The notes under the pieces: generated by a model | What the model was told of the DNA's origin: nothing | What the model saw: only the letters and a program-made list of their open reading frames with translations | The model's database searches: none | Shown here: positions 34,480 to 43,400 of the stretch, one piece after another | Position numbering within the stretch: position 1 is the stretch's first letter | Layout: each line of letters starts with the position of its first letter | Source of the DNA: an uncultured Collinsella sp. | GTDB lineage: Bacteria; Actinomycetota; Coriobacteriia; Coriobacteriales; Coriobacteriaceae | Reading direction: 5' to 3' | DNA length: 64,000 nt | Assembly (NCBI GenBank): GCA_900764955.1 | Contig: CAAFPY010000014.1 | Coordinates: forward strand, 1-64,000 | Program-made: the position numbers and the translations under genes

Positions 34480-35813
34480 GAACGGTCGCCTCCAAACAGA
34501 TCAGGACGAGTGGCCAGATAGGCATCAAGGGCCTCGAGCGCACGGTCCGCATAGGCCTGGTAGCGGTCGCGCTTGCTGCGGCGCTTACCATCCTCGAGTG
34601 GCGGCACCAGGCCAAAGTTGACATGCATAGGCTGATAGCCCACGGTGGCAGGATCGGTCGCATAGCCCACGAGCGCACCCAGGGCGCCCACGCGCGGCAA
34701 CTCGACGCCCGCGACACCGATAGCCTCGGCATAGGTGTTGAGCGCCGCGAGCAGACCGGTCGCCACGGCTTCCATGTACCCCTCGGTGCCGGTGATCTGA
34801 CCGGCCAGGCGCACGCCGGTACCGGGCACGGCAAAGGTGCCATCGAGCACGTGCGGGGCGTCGACAAAGGTATTGCGATGCATGACACCGTAGCGGAAGA
34901 ACTCAGCGTTCCCCAGGCCCGGCACCATATGGAAGACGCGCTTCTGCTCGCCAAAGGTCAGGTTTGTCTGGAAGCCCACCAGGTTATAGGCGGTCTTCTC
35001 CTTGTTCTCGGCACGCAGCTGAATCGCCGCCCAGGGGCGACGTCCGGTACGCGGGTCGGTGAGGCCGACGGGCTTCATGGCGCCAAAGCGAATGGCGTCC
35101 TTGCCGGTGCGCGCAACTTCCTCGGCAGGTTGGCAGGCCTGGAACAGATCGCCGCCCTCAAAGTCTTTGAGCACCACGCGGTCGGCCGTGGTAAGTGCCT
35201 CGATAAAGGCCTCGTACTCCTCCTTGTTGAGCGGAGCGTTGAGATAGTCGCCGCTCCCCTGCTCCTCGTAGCGCGACTGCGAGAACAGCACGTCCATATC
35301 GAGCGTGGAGGCATCGACTATCGGCGCCGCGGCATCGAAGAACGCAAGGGCGTCGCCGCCGACGAGCTCCATGACCTCTTCGCTCAGCGCCGGTGAACAC
35401 AGCGGGCCCGCGGCAATGACCACGTGGCCCTCGGGAATCTGCGTGACCTCGCCGTGCACGACCTCGATATTGGGACGGGCGGCAACCTCGGCCTCGACAA
35501 GCTCGGAAAACTTGACGCGGTCGACCGCCAGGGCACCGCCGGCGGGAACAGCCGCGCGATGGGCGCAATCGAGCAGGACTGAACCCATGCGCTTAAGCTC
35601 GGCCTTCAGCAAACCAGCCGCGGAATCCGGACGGGTCGACTTAAACGAATTGGAGCAGACGAGCTCTGCCAAGTGATCGGTATGGTGAGCCGGGGAGCTA
35701 ACCTGGGGGCGCATCTCGCACAGCCTAACGGCAAAACCGCGGTCTGCCAGCTGGATCGCGCATTCCGAACCCGCCAGACCGCCACCGATAACCGTCACCT
35801 GATCGAACTGCAT
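34476..35813 (-). CDS. trmFO: Methylenetetrahydrofolate-tRNA-(uracil-5-)-methyltransferase TrmFO
   Basis: A 445-residue FAD enzyme that makes m5U54 in tRNA using methylene-THF. The FAD motif VIGGGLAGSECAIQLADRG is followed by ELVCSNSFKSTRPDSAAGLLKAE and the C-terminal ALGALVGYATDP. It belongs to the GidA-like flavoprotein group but has TrmFO length. The ATG at 35813 has AAAGGTG 7 nt upstream; a TTG two codons earlier is less likely. Fourth gene of the yraN-comM-dprA-trmFO-xer run. Confidence 0.94.
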   Translation of the reverse strand: MQFDQVTVIGGGLAGSECAIQLADRGFAVRLCEMRPQVSSPAHHTDHLAELVCSNSFKSTRPDSAAGLLKAELKRMGSVLLDCAHRAAVPAGGALAVDRVKFSELVEAEVAARPNIEVVHGEVTQIPEGHVVIAAGPLCSPALSEEVMELVGGDALAFFDAAAPIVDASTLDMDVLFSQSRYEEQGSGDYLNAPLNKEEYEAFIEALTTADRVVLKDFEGGDLFQACQPAEEVARTGKDAIRFGAMKPVGLTDPRTGRRPWAAIQLRAENKEKTAYNLVGFQTNLTFGEQKRVFHMVPGLGNAEFFRYGVMHRNTFVDAPHVLDGTFAVPGTGVRLAGQITGTEGYMEAVATGLLAALNTYAEAIGVAGVELPRVGALGALVGYATDPATVGYQPMHVNFGLVPPLEDGKRRSKRDRYQAYADRALEALDAYLATRPDLFGGDRS

Positions 35814-35827
35814 CTGCAAACACCTTT

Positions 35828-36763
35828 CTAATTGACACGTTTTCCATTGTGACCGAAGGGCGTCTGGGCGTGAAGGGCAAACTTGGAGGGCGCATACCTT
35901 CCATCCATCATGCGCTCGATAAGGCCCTCGAGTTCAAGCGAACCCAAGAGTTTGAGTACGCCGACAGCATCGAGCGAGACGAGCGCCGCGATGTCGTCGA
36001 CCTTGAGCGGAGAGGCGATGAGCGCATGCATCACGGTCTGCTGTGTTGGATCCAGGTCGGCAATGCCGGGAGCATCGGGGCGCGAGTAGCGCAGGGTGCC
36101 GTAGATGCGTGAGATAGCCATCTCGATAGATTCCTCGTCGATGATGCAGCAGGCACCGTTCGCAATGAGGTAATTCGTGCCACGCGACTCGGGCGATAGG
36201 ATCGACCCCGGCACGACAAGAAGTTCGCGCCCCAAATCCATAGCAGCCTCGGCTGTAGAAAACGTCCCGGAAGGCATACCCGCCTCGGAAACAAAGAGGG
36301 CTTGCGACAGGGCCGCGATCACGCGATTGCGGCGCGGAAAGGCAAACTTGCGCGGACCCATGCCCCACGGAGAGATCGACACGACCGCGCCACCCGTATC
36401 GAGCGTGCGCATAATAAGCCCCGCGCTCGAACGCGGGTAGACCACGTCGGCGCCCGTCCCCAGCACCACGACGTGTTTGCCGCCGGCGTTGACCGCAGCC
36501 CAACCCGAGGCCTGGTCACAACCGACCGCGCCGCCCGAAACTACCGTCACTCCCGCCTCGACCGCCACCTTTGCCGCAAGCTCTGCCACGGCAAGACCAT
36601 ACGGCGAGGCCTTGCGCGCGCCGATGATGGAGAGCGCGGGTGTCGAAAGCACCTCGGGATTGCCACGCACATAAAGCGTCTGGGGTACATCAGAAAGCTC
36701 CAAAACGGTCTCGGGATACAACGCATCACCTGGATGCAGCTCAAAGGTCCCCTCGGCTATCAT
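35828..36763 (-). CDS. dprA: DNA processing protein DprA (Smf)
   Basis: A 311-residue Rossmann-like protein that binds incoming single-stranded DNA and loads RecA during transformation. Signatures: LSIIGARKASPYG, VVSGGAVGCDQASGWAAVNAGG, KFAFPRRNRVIAALS and NYLIANGA. A C-terminal winged-helix-like region follows. The ATG overlaps the comM stop (ATGA), so translation is coupled. Part of the second operon carrying the shared 20-nt upstream element. Confidence 0.95.
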   Translation of the reverse strand: MIAEGTFELHPGDALYPETVLELSDVPQTLYVRGNPEVLSTPALSIIGARKASPYGLAVAELAAKVAVEAGVTVVSGGAVGCDQASGWAAVNAGGKHVVVLGTGADVVYPRSSAGLIMRTLDTGGAVVSISPWGMGPRKFAFPRRNRVIAALSQALFVSEAGMPSGTFSTAEAAMDLGRELLVVPGSILSPESRGTNYLIANGACCIIDEESIEMAISRIYGTLRYSRPDAPGIADLDPTQQTVMHALIASPLKVDDIAALVSLDAVGVLKLLGSLELEGLIERMMDGRYAPSKFALHAQTPFGHNGKRVN

Positions 36764-38283
36764 TGGTCCCTCCTTCCCTGGTACATCGCCGCCTCGAGCA
36801 CATGGTCCTGCGTCACCTGCTCGCTCTCGGCGACGTCAGCGATTGTACGCGCGATACGCACCAGGCGCACGATGCCGCGGCCCGTGAGATGCGTGCGTTT
36901 GGACAGGCCGAGCACACACTTCTCCGCCGCATCATCGAGCTCAAAGGTCGAAACGACGCCGTCAATGGACCGTGTCTCGTCATCCTCGGCCTCGGCATCC
37001 GCATCGTCCATACGGGATTCGCGCCAGGCGCGAAAAGCGCGACCGCGCACAACGTAGTCACGTAACTCGGCAGACGACATACCCTCCGCACCCTCGATAA
37101 TCACTTGGGGGTCGGGACGGGTCACATCGATCATCATGTCGATACGGTCGGCCAAAGGACCGCGCAGTTTAGACCGATAGCGCTCGACCATCGCCGCTGA
37201 GCAGCGACACGGTACCTCGCGATCGCCCAAAAAACCGCAGGGGCAGGAATTGCTCGCAGCCAGCAGCTGAAAGCGCGACGGGAAGGTAAAGGCCCCGTCG
37301 ACGCGCACGATCCTCACATAGCCGCGTTCGATGGGCTGACGCAGCGTCTGCAGCACACCCGTGGGAAACTCAGCAAGCTCGTCCAAAAAGAGCACGCCGC
37401 CATGAGCAAGGCTGATCTCACCCGGGTGCACCGGGCGCCCACCGCCGATAAGACCTGCGGTCGAAATACTGTGATGGGGACTGCGGAAGGGCCGGTGCCC
37501 CGCCAACAAGCCATCAATGTTCTCACCCAAAACCGAATGGATGCACAGCGCCTCCTGTTGATCCTCAACGGAAAGCTCGGGCAGGATGCCGGTCATACGA
37601 CGCGCGAGCATCGTCTTGCCCGATCCCGGGGACCCGATCATAAGCAAACCGAGCTCACCCGCTGCCGCCAGCGCCATGCCGCGCTTGGCGACCTCCTGCC
37701 CCAGTACGTCGGCATAGTCGAGTTCGGGCTCAAAGGTCGCCTCGAGCACTTCAGAATCCAAGTAGTGCCGCGCGGCATCGCCCATGCCATGGGCAAGCTG
37801 AGACAAATGATCGATGAATCCACAATCCACGCCCGCGAGTGGCACATGCTGGTCTGACCTGCCGGCGATAAAAGACAGCCCCATGTCGCGAGCCAGCAGC
37901 TGAAACGCCACCTCGCCCTTGACGGGAAGCACCGTACCGTCCAAGCCGAGCTCGCCGGCGATAAGGCAGTGATCGAGGTTGTCACGGGGAATCTGCCCAT
38001 CGGCCGCCAGAACCGCGATGGCGATGGGCAGATCAAAGCCGCTACCGGTCTTGCGAATATCGCCGGGTGCCAGGTTAACGGTAATGCCCGAGCGTGGGAT
38101 CTCGAACCCGGCGGAGCGCATCGCGCAGCGAATACGACCGCGTGACTCCATCACCTCCATACTCGGAATGCCGAGCATTTGGATGCCCGGAACACCACCG
38201 GCAAGCGAGACCTCGACCGTGACGTGAATCGCCTCGACGCCGCGGATGCAGGCCGCGTGAACGGCAAACGTCTCGAACGCCAT
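36760..38283 (-). CDS. comM: YifB/ComM family Mg-chelatase-like AAA+ helicase
   Basis: A 507-residue AAA+ protein; ComM promotes branch migration during integration of transformed DNA. An N-terminal Lon-like domain (FAVHAACIRGVEAIHVTVEV, LAPGDIRKTGSGFDLPIAIAVL) precedes the AAA+ part with Walker A MIGSPGSGKTMLARR, RPFRSPHHSIS, Walker B GGVLFLDELAEFP, and a zinc-like SNSCPCGFLGDREVPCRCS. ATG 38283 overlaps the distal yraN stop (TGATG). The longer upstream frame is rejected because it lacks family similarity and overlaps yraN. Confidence 0.94.
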   Translation of the reverse strand: MAFETFAVHAACIRGVEAIHVTVEVSLAGGVPGIQMLGIPSMEVMESRGRIRCAMRSAGFEIPRSGITVNLAPGDIRKTGSGFDLPIAIAVLAADGQIPRDNLDHCLIAGELGLDGTVLPVKGEVAFQLLARDMGLSFIAGRSDQHVPLAGVDCGFIDHLSQLAHGMGDAARHYLDSEVLEATFEPELDYADVLGQEVAKRGMALAAAGELGLLMIGSPGSGKTMLARRMTGILPELSVEDQQEALCIHSVLGENIDGLLAGHRPFRSPHHSISTAGLIGGGRPVHPGEISLAHGGVLFLDELAEFPTGVLQTLRQPIERGYVRIVRVDGAFTFPSRFQLLAASNSCPCGFLGDREVPCRCSAAMVERYRSKLRGPLADRIDMMIDVTRPDPQVIIEGAEGMSSAELRDYVVRGRAFRAWRESRMDDADAEAEDDETRSIDGVVSTFELDDAAEKCVLGLSKRTHLTGRGIVRLVRIARTIADVAESEQVTQDHVLEAAMYQGRRDQ

Positions 38284-38768
38284 CACGACACCTGCCAATC
38301 GAATGCGTTGTACTGATGCTCGATCTCGGCGATATGCCCGCCGCGAATGGTGACACCCACGGCATCGAAGCGAATCGCCTTGAGCGGTTAATGCTCCATG
38401 AGATAGCAACTTGCGATGCGGCGGTAGCGGCGTTGCTTTTGGGCGTCCACGGCCTCCTCAGGAAAGACCCGCGTGTTGCAATCCAGTGCGACGCGTCTGG
38501 TCTTGACCTCGGCCATCACCACGACATCGTCGAGCTCATCGAGCAGCACCAGATCGGCCTCGCCCTCGGTGCAACGATAACCCTGCTCCAGCAAGGTGTA
38601 GCCGCGCTCGTTAAAGTAGTCGATGGTGATCAGCTCGCCCAGCATGCCCAGCTCGCGGGGACTGAGTCCCTTGATAAACTCGGGCGTCATCGCCCCGCAG
38701 TCGAGCTCGCCGTTTTCCCAACGCTCCTTGAGCTGCTGCGTCTTGCTCTTTTTGCTTGCGGCACTCAT
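38283..38768 (-). pseudogene. yraN: YraN/UPF0102 endonuclease-like protein, interrupted by in-frame TAA
   Basis: UPF0102 proteins have a Holliday-junction-resolvase-like fold. Residues include ELGMLGELITIDYFNERGY, GEADLVLLDE and VVVMAEVKTRRVALD (the D-ExK motif). Translation stops at TAA 38388-38390 after 126 codons. The same frame continues without further stops for 34 codons, beginning PLKAIRFDAVGVTI and ending HQYNAFDWQVS, which is the expected UPF0102 C-terminus, and ends in TGA overlapping the comM ATG. So a single nonsense codon, or a sequencing error, splits an otherwise intact gene. ATG 38768 has AAAGGAG 5 nt upstream. First gene of the competence-linked operon. Confidence 0.85.
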
Positions 38769-38839
38769 GGGGTCTCCTTTCCCGCACGCTGCATTGCCCC
38801 GATGATGAGAGCACCTTTCATGCGGGTAAGTACCGGAAG

Positions 38840-38859
38840 CAAACCAAAAGCTGACCAAA
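38840..38859 (-). promoter_or_regulatory. Candidate competence regulatory element (copy 2, yraN-comM-dprA)
   Basis: Minus strand TTTGGTCAGCTTTTGGTTTG, 72 nt upstream of the yraN start and directly after the rnhB terminator. Identical to 9423-9442. Two TTTGGT half-sites 11 nt apart. The only sequence of note between yraN and rnhB apart from the terminator. Confidence 0.6.
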
Positions 38860-38866
38860 TGCCGTC

Positions 38867-38908
38867 AAAAAACGGGCCGTACGCAGCAATGGTGTTGCAT
38901 ACGGCCCG
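38867..38908 (-). terminator. Intrinsic terminator of rnhB
   Basis: CGGGCCGTA/TACGGCCCG stem (38873-38881 with 38900-38908), followed on the minus strand by TTTTTT. Confidence 0.9.
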
Positions 38909-38957
38909 CTACCAGCAGGTTTATAAAACCCCTGAGGTCCCTGTCTCCACAATTGAC

Positions 38958-39746
38958 CTAGAAAAGGCGCTCAGTCTGCAGAAAGTTTCCGCAAAAGCTC
39001 ACGCGGTGCAGTGGACAAAGTCCATGTTTGCGAATGGCCTCGATATGCTCGGGGCTTGCATAGCCCTTCGACTCGGCCAGATGGTACTCGGGATACTCGG
39101 CGTCGTACTCGACCATCATCTCGTCACGCGTGACCTTGGCCATGATGGACGCCGCGGCGATGCAGGCGATTTTGGCATCACCCTTCACCACATCGCGCTC
39201 GTTAGGAACGGCGCCCAAGGGGTTGCCATCCATGAGGACGCAGTCGGGTTCAAGTCCCGTATCGGCCACGGCGCCCGCAACGGCAGTACGGATAGCACGG
39301 GCCATGCCCATCTCATCGATATCCGCAGGAGCGATATGGCAAAAGCCGATGGCAGTCGCCACCTCGGCTATCTTCACCGAGAGCAGCTCGCGGCGCGCGG
39401 GCGTGAGCTTTTTGGAATCGTTGATGCCCCAGATGCGCGGCTCCATCGGAAGACACACGGCACACACGGTCAAGGGACCCGCTACCGAGCCACGGCCCAC
39501 CTCGTCGACGCCCACGACCACACCATCACCGCCGAGCTCATGCATAAGCTGATACATGCCGTTGACGCGCTCGCGCTCGGCAAGCTCTTTGGCATGGCGT
39601 TTGAGGGCACGCTCGCAAGCCTTGATCACCTGCTGGCGCGGATCCTCGCGATAATGCTCCACGAGGGCAGGAATCTCCTCAAACGTAGCGCTCGCCAACT
39701 CACCGGCAACCTGCGATGCCGAAACCGAGCTCGTCATGTTGGCCAT
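38958..39746 (-). CDS. rnhB: Ribonuclease HII
   Basis: A 262-residue enzyme that nicks RNA in RNA-DNA hybrids, including single ribonucleotides. The active-site acidic residues lie in VVVGVDEVGRGSVAGPL and LMDGNPLG, with NDSKKLTPARREL and KGDAKIACIAAASIMAKVTRDEMM nearby. An N-terminal extension of about 80 residues precedes the catalytic domain, as in some Gram-positive RNases HII. ATG 39746 has GGAGG 7 nt upstream. Confidence 0.94.
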   Translation of the reverse strand: MANMTSSVSASQVAGELASATFEEIPALVEHYREDPRQQVIKACERALKRHAKELAERERVNGMYQLMHELGGDGVVVGVDEVGRGSVAGPLTVCAVCLPMEPRIWGINDSKKLTPARRELLSVKIAEVATAIGFCHIAPADIDEMGMARAIRTAVAGAVADTGLEPDCVLMDGNPLGAVPNERDVVKGDAKIACIAAASIMAKVTRDEMMVEYDAEYPEYHLAESKGYASPEHIEAIRKHGLCPLHRVSFCGNFLQTERLF

Positions 39747-39774
39747 ACCAGGCCCTCCTTGCATGCAAATCAGA

Positions 39775-39805
39775 TAAAAAGAAGGGCCACCCGAAGGTGA
39801 CCCTT
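39775..39805 (-). terminator. Intrinsic terminator of rplS
   Basis: AAGGGCCACC-CGAA-GGTGACCCTT (39782-39805) with one mismatch, followed on the minus strand by CTTTTTA. Confidence 0.88.
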
Positions 39806-39839
39806 GCGTCCAAACGAGTGGACAGACGCTGCGATCTTC

Positions 39840-40181
39840 TTAGCGCTTCTCGGGGATGCGAGCAGCCTTGCCCACCTTGTCGCGGAGGTAGTACAGCTTG
39901 GCGCGACGGACGCGACCATGACGAACGACCTCGAGCTTGGCGATCTTGGGGCTGTGAAGCGGGAAGGTACGCTCAACACCGACACCGAAGGACATCTTGC
40001 GGACGGTGAAGGTCTCGCGGACACCGGCGCCGGCCATGCGGATGACGTCGCCCTGGAAGACCTGAATGCGCTCGCGGTCGCCTTCCTTAATGCGGTAGTG
40101 AACCTTGACGTTGTCGGCGACGCGAACCTGAGGAATGTCCTCGCGGATCTGCTGACGCTCGATTGCGCGGATGTAATCCAT
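39840..40181 (-). CDS. rplS: 50S ribosomal protein L19
   Basis: A 113-residue ribosomal protein at the subunit interface. [31 protein letters not shown] and [21 protein letters not shown] are diagnostic, with the basic C-terminus [21 protein letters not shown] 40181 with AAGGA 7 nt upstream. It has its own promoter and terminator, separated from the trmD-rimM-rpsP group with which it often clusters. Confidence 0.97.
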   Translation of the reverse strand: MDYIRAIERQQIREDIPQVRVADNVKVHYRIKEGDRERIQVFQGDVIRMAGAGVRETFTVRKMSFGVGVERTFPLHSPKIAKLEVVRHGRVRRAKLYYLRDKVGKAARIPEKR

Positions 40182-40278
40182 GTGCAATTCCTTACTCTTC
40201 TAGAGGTGCCGTACCACCTTGGCCGGCACGTAGTTGAACAAACGTATTCGAGTATACACGCGCGGGTTTCTGCTGCAA
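40182..40278 (-). promoter_or_regulatory. rplS promoter and hairpin-bearing leader
   Basis: TTGCAG-N16-TATACT on the minus strand (40251-40278), then a leader of about 63 nt containing a GTGCCG/CGGCAC stem (about 40206-40229). L19 leaders in Firmicutes carry regulatory hairpins; similarity here was not tested. The rest of 40279-40391 holds the 12-bp ppdK hairpin and a GCGGGTTT/AAACCCGC inverted repeat. Confidence 0.6.
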
Positions 40279-40324
40279 GAACATTTTTTCACGCAGACAA
40301 AAAGACAAAACCCGCACATGATAA

Positions 40325-40352
40325 CCGCCCGTCTCACGAATGAGACGGGCGG
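40325..40352 (-). terminator. Hairpin downstream of ppdK
   Basis: Perfect 12-bp stem CCGCCCGTCTCA/TGAGACGGGCGG with a tetraloop. The minus-strand tail is TTATCATG, so termination may be weak; another T-rich stretch follows further on. Confidence 0.7.
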
Positions 40353-40391
40353 CATGAAGGGGGCTACGCTAGGCGTCGATGCGCAGGGGGG

Positions 40392-43142
40392 CTAGGCGTT
40401 GCGCTTGGCCTCGGGCTTGGCCTGAGCGGCAGCTAGGCGCGCGAGGGGCACGCGGTAGGGCGAGCAGGACACATAGTCCACATCGGCCACGTTAAACAGG
40501 CCCTTGATGGACTTGGGGTCGCCGCCGTGCTCGCCGCACACGCCAAAGTGCATGCCAGGGTTGGTGGCGCGACCCTTTTCGACGGCCATGCGCACGAGCT
40601 CCAGCACCGCCGTATCGATGGTCTCGAAGGGGTTGTCCTTCAGGATCTTCTTGTGCAGGTACAGCGGGATGAACTTGGCCTCGGCGTCGTCGCGCGAGAA
40701 GCCAAAGGTCGTCTGGGTGAGGTCGTTGGTGCCAAAGCAGAAGAAATCTGCGTGATGGGCGATCTCGTCGGCGACCATGCAGGCGCGCGGCAGCTCGAGC
40801 ATCGTGCCCACGGGAATGTTGAGCTCGACGCCCTCCTCGGCGGAAACCTCGGCGATTACGCGCTCAATGACCTCGCGGGTCTGAACATGCTCGGCCGTGA
40901 TGGAGACGAGCGGAACCATGATCTCGGGGCGCGGGTCGACGCCCTCCTTGATAAGGCGGGCAGCAGCCGTGGCGACGGCGCGAACCTGCATGAGAGGCAG
41001 ATCGCTAAAGACGACGGACAGGCGCACGCCGCGCAAGCCCAGCATGGGGTTGGACTCGACCATGCCGTCAATGCGACGCAGGCGGGCGCGCAGGGCAGTG
41101 AGCTCCTCCTCGGGAGCGCCGGCGGCCTCCTTCTTAGTGATGGCGACCTCGAGCTCGCGAGGATTATCCAGGAACTCATGAAGCGGCGGATCGAGCAGGC
41201 GGACGACCACATCGCGACCGGACATGGTCTTGAACATCGCCAGGAAGTCCTCGGTCTGAACCTTGAGCAGGTCGGCCAGGGCCTGCTGCTTCACGGCCTC
41301 ATCGTCAGACAGGATAAAGCTCTGGATGATGTTCTTGCGATCGCCCAGGAACATATGCTCGGTGCGGCACAGGCCGATGGCTTCGGCGCCAAACTCGAGC
41401 GCGAGTGCAGCATCCTCGGGGTTGTCGGCGTTGACGCGCACGTGGTTGGCGTGGCCGCAGGTCTCGTCCAGACGGATCTCGTCGGCCCAGGACAGGATGG
41501 TGTCCAAGTCGCCGGTGAGCTCTGCAGAGACCAAGTCGACCGCGCCGTCGACGACGATGCCCTGGGTGCCGTCGATGGAGATGATGTCGCCCTCATGCAG
41601 CAGGCGGTCACTGCCCTCGATGTGCACGACCTTCTCGGCGGCGTCGATATGGAAGCTTTCGACACCGCAGACGCAGGGCGTACCCATGCCGCGGGCGATA
41701 ACGGCGGCGTGGCTCGTCTTGCCACCATGGCTCGTCAAGATACCCTCGGCAGCGACCATGCCCTTCAGGTCGTCGGGGTTGGTCTCCCAGCGAACCAGAA
41801 TGACCTTGTGGCCCTCGTTGGCGCGCGCGACGGCGTCATCACTCGAGAACACGACCTCGCCCACGGCGGCACCGGGGCTGGCGTTAAGACCGGTAGCGAG
41901 CGCCTCGTACTTCTTGGAGGCGTCGAACTGCGGGTGCAGGAGCTGGTCGAGCTGTGCAGGGTCGATGCGGCTCACGGCCTCCTCGCGGGTGATGAGGCCC
42001 TCCTCGACCATCTCGATGGCGATGCGCAGGGCGGCGGTGGCGGTGCGCTTGCCCACGCGGGTCTGGAGCATCCAGAGCTTACCCTGCTCGATGGTGAACT
42101 CGATATCGCACATATCGCGATAGTGGTCCTCAAGCGTCAGGAAGACACGCTCAAGCTCCTCACCTGCGGACTCGAGGCCTGGGGTGGTCTTGAGGTCGGC
42201 GATGGGCTCGGTGTTGCGGATGCCGGCGACGACGTCCTCGCCCTGGGCGTTGACCAGAAAGTCACCGTAGAACTCCTTGGTTCCGTCGGCCGGGTTGCGC
42301 GTAAAGGCGACGCCGGTCGCCGAGGTCTCGCCCTTATTGCCAAAGGCCATAGCCTGGACGTTGACGGCGGTGCCGAGCTCATCGGAAATGCCATGCTGCT
42401 TGCGGTAGATGCAGGCGCGCTCGTTCATCCAGCTGCCAAAGACGGCCTGGATGGCAAGGCGCAGCTGAAGCTCCGGGTCGTGCGGGAAGACGGGCTTGCC
42501 GTCAGCGACCTCGAGCTCGGGATACAGGGCAGCCTCGACGTTCTCGGAGAAGATGCCCTTGAAGGTCTCGACGAGTTCCTGCAGGTCCTCGGCCGAAAGC
42601 TCGGAATCGACGCGAACGCCGGCGACCAGGCGGGCCTGGGTCAGGGCATTCTCGAACAAGTCGGCATCGACACCCATGACGACGTTGGAGAACATCTGGA
42701 TAAAGCGGCGGTAGCTATCCCAGGCAAAGCGCGGGTTTTGCGTCTGGGCGATAAGGCCCTGGACGGAATCGTCGTTGAGGCCCAGGTTGAGAACCGTGTC
42801 CATCATGCCGGGCATGGAGAACGGAGCGCCCGAGCGGACCGACACGAGCAGCGGATCGGAAGCATCGCCGAGCTTCTTGCCGCAGCGGGCCTCGAGGTCG
42901 ACCTCGGCGGCAACGATCTCGTCGAGCGCGCCCTCCGGCCACACGTTGCCGGCGCCGGAGTACTCAACGCAAGTCTGGCAGGTAATGGTAAAGCCACCGG
43001 GAACCGGCAGGCCGATACGGCTCATCTCGGCAAGGTTAGCGCCCTTGCCACCAAGCACGAAGTTCATGGACTTGTCGCCCTCGGTGACACAGGTGCCCTG
43101 GGCGTCGGTTCCAAAACGGTAAACCCTCTTGCAATCGCTCAC
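40392..43142 (-). CDS. ppdK: Pyruvate, phosphate dikinase
   Basis: A 916-residue enzyme interconverting pyruvate, ATP and Pi with PEP, AMP and PPi; in anaerobes it can work glycolytically or gluconeogenically. N-terminal nucleotide domain (VYRFGTDAQG, VLGGKGANLAEMSRIGLPVPGGF), a swivelling domain with the phosphohistidine loop GILTSHGGKTSHAAVIARGMG, and a C-terminal PEP barrel with RLLDPPLHEFL, NPMLGLRGVRL and CFGTNDLTQTTFGFSRDD. The Thr two residues before His is the known target of the DUF299 regulator, which is encoded just upstream. GTG start with AAGGGG upstream. Confidence 0.97.
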   Translation of the reverse strand: MSDCKRVYRFGTDAQGTCVTEGDKSMNFVLGGKGANLAEMSRIGLPVPGGFTITCQTCVEYSGAGNVWPEGALDEIVAAEVDLEARCGKKLGDASDPLLVSVRSGAPFSMPGMMDTVLNLGLNDDSVQGLIAQTQNPRFAWDSYRRFIQMFSNVVMGVDADLFENALTQARLVAGVRVDSELSAEDLQELVETFKGIFSENVEAALYPELEVADGKPVFPHDPELQLRLAIQAVFGSWMNERACIYRKQHGISDELGTAVNVQAMAFGNKGETSATGVAFTRNPADGTKEFYGDFLVNAQGEDVVAGIRNTEPIADLKTTPGLESAGEELERVFLTLEDHYRDMCDIEFTIEQGKLWMLQTRVGKRTATAALRIAIEMVEEGLITREEAVSRIDPAQLDQLLHPQFDASKKYEALATGLNASPGAAVGEVVFSSDDAVARANEGHKVILVRWETNPDDLKGMVAAEGILTSHGGKTSHAAVIARGMGTPCVCGVESFHIDAAEKVVHIEGSDRLLHEGDIISIDGTQGIVVDGAVDLVSAELTGDLDTILSWADEIRLDETCGHANHVRVNADNPEDAALALEFGAEAIGLCRTEHMFLGDRKNIIQSFILSDDEAVKQQALADLLKVQTEDFLAMFKTMSGRDVVVRLLDPPLHEFLDNPRELEVAITKKEAAGAPEEELTALRARLRRIDGMVESNPMLGLRGVRLSVVFSDLPLMQVRAVATAAARLIKEGVDPRPEIMVPLVSITAEHVQTREVIERVIAEVSAEEGVELNIPVGTMLELPRACMVADEIAHHADFFCFGTNDLTQTTFGFSRDDAEAKFIPLYLHKKILKDNPFETIDTAVLELVRMAVEKGRATNPGMHFGVCGEHGGDPKSIKGLFNVADVDYVSCSPYRVPLARLAAAQAKPEAKRNA

Positions 43143-43400
43143 GATACTTCCCCTTCCATGCGCTTACGCGCACGACCGTGGTAACGAATCGACCCGCCGG
43201 ATGCAGGCCGTGAGGGAACTATACGGCGGGTTTTGGGCAGGCTTGAGCAGAGGGTGCGCGGTTTGGTAAACGTGCTAAAACAGGCGGTAAACGGTAGGTA
43301 AAGTTGGTTACCTTATGAAGATACCACTACAAGAAGAATGCAGGTCAGATGCGATGTATTTGCTAAATCGCTTTATCAATTCAGGCTATTTAGCCACTCC
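43143..43400 (-). promoter_or_regulatory. ppdK upstream region with phased GGTAAA repeats
   Basis: Intergenic, no gene seen. The plus strand has GGTAAACG at 43265-43272 and 43286-43293 and GGTAAAG at 43297-43303, so starts are 21 and 11 nt apart, two turns and one turn of the helix, followed by GGTTACC at 43306. On the minus strand TATAGT (about 43216-43221) could be the ppdK -10. The repeats sit upstream of it and look like an activator or repressor array. Confidence 0.4.

Noticed and set aside
40527..43184. An 885-codon plus-strand frame opposite ppdK
   Set aside because: Same antisense-shadow pattern; ppdK on the minus strand is fully conserved.
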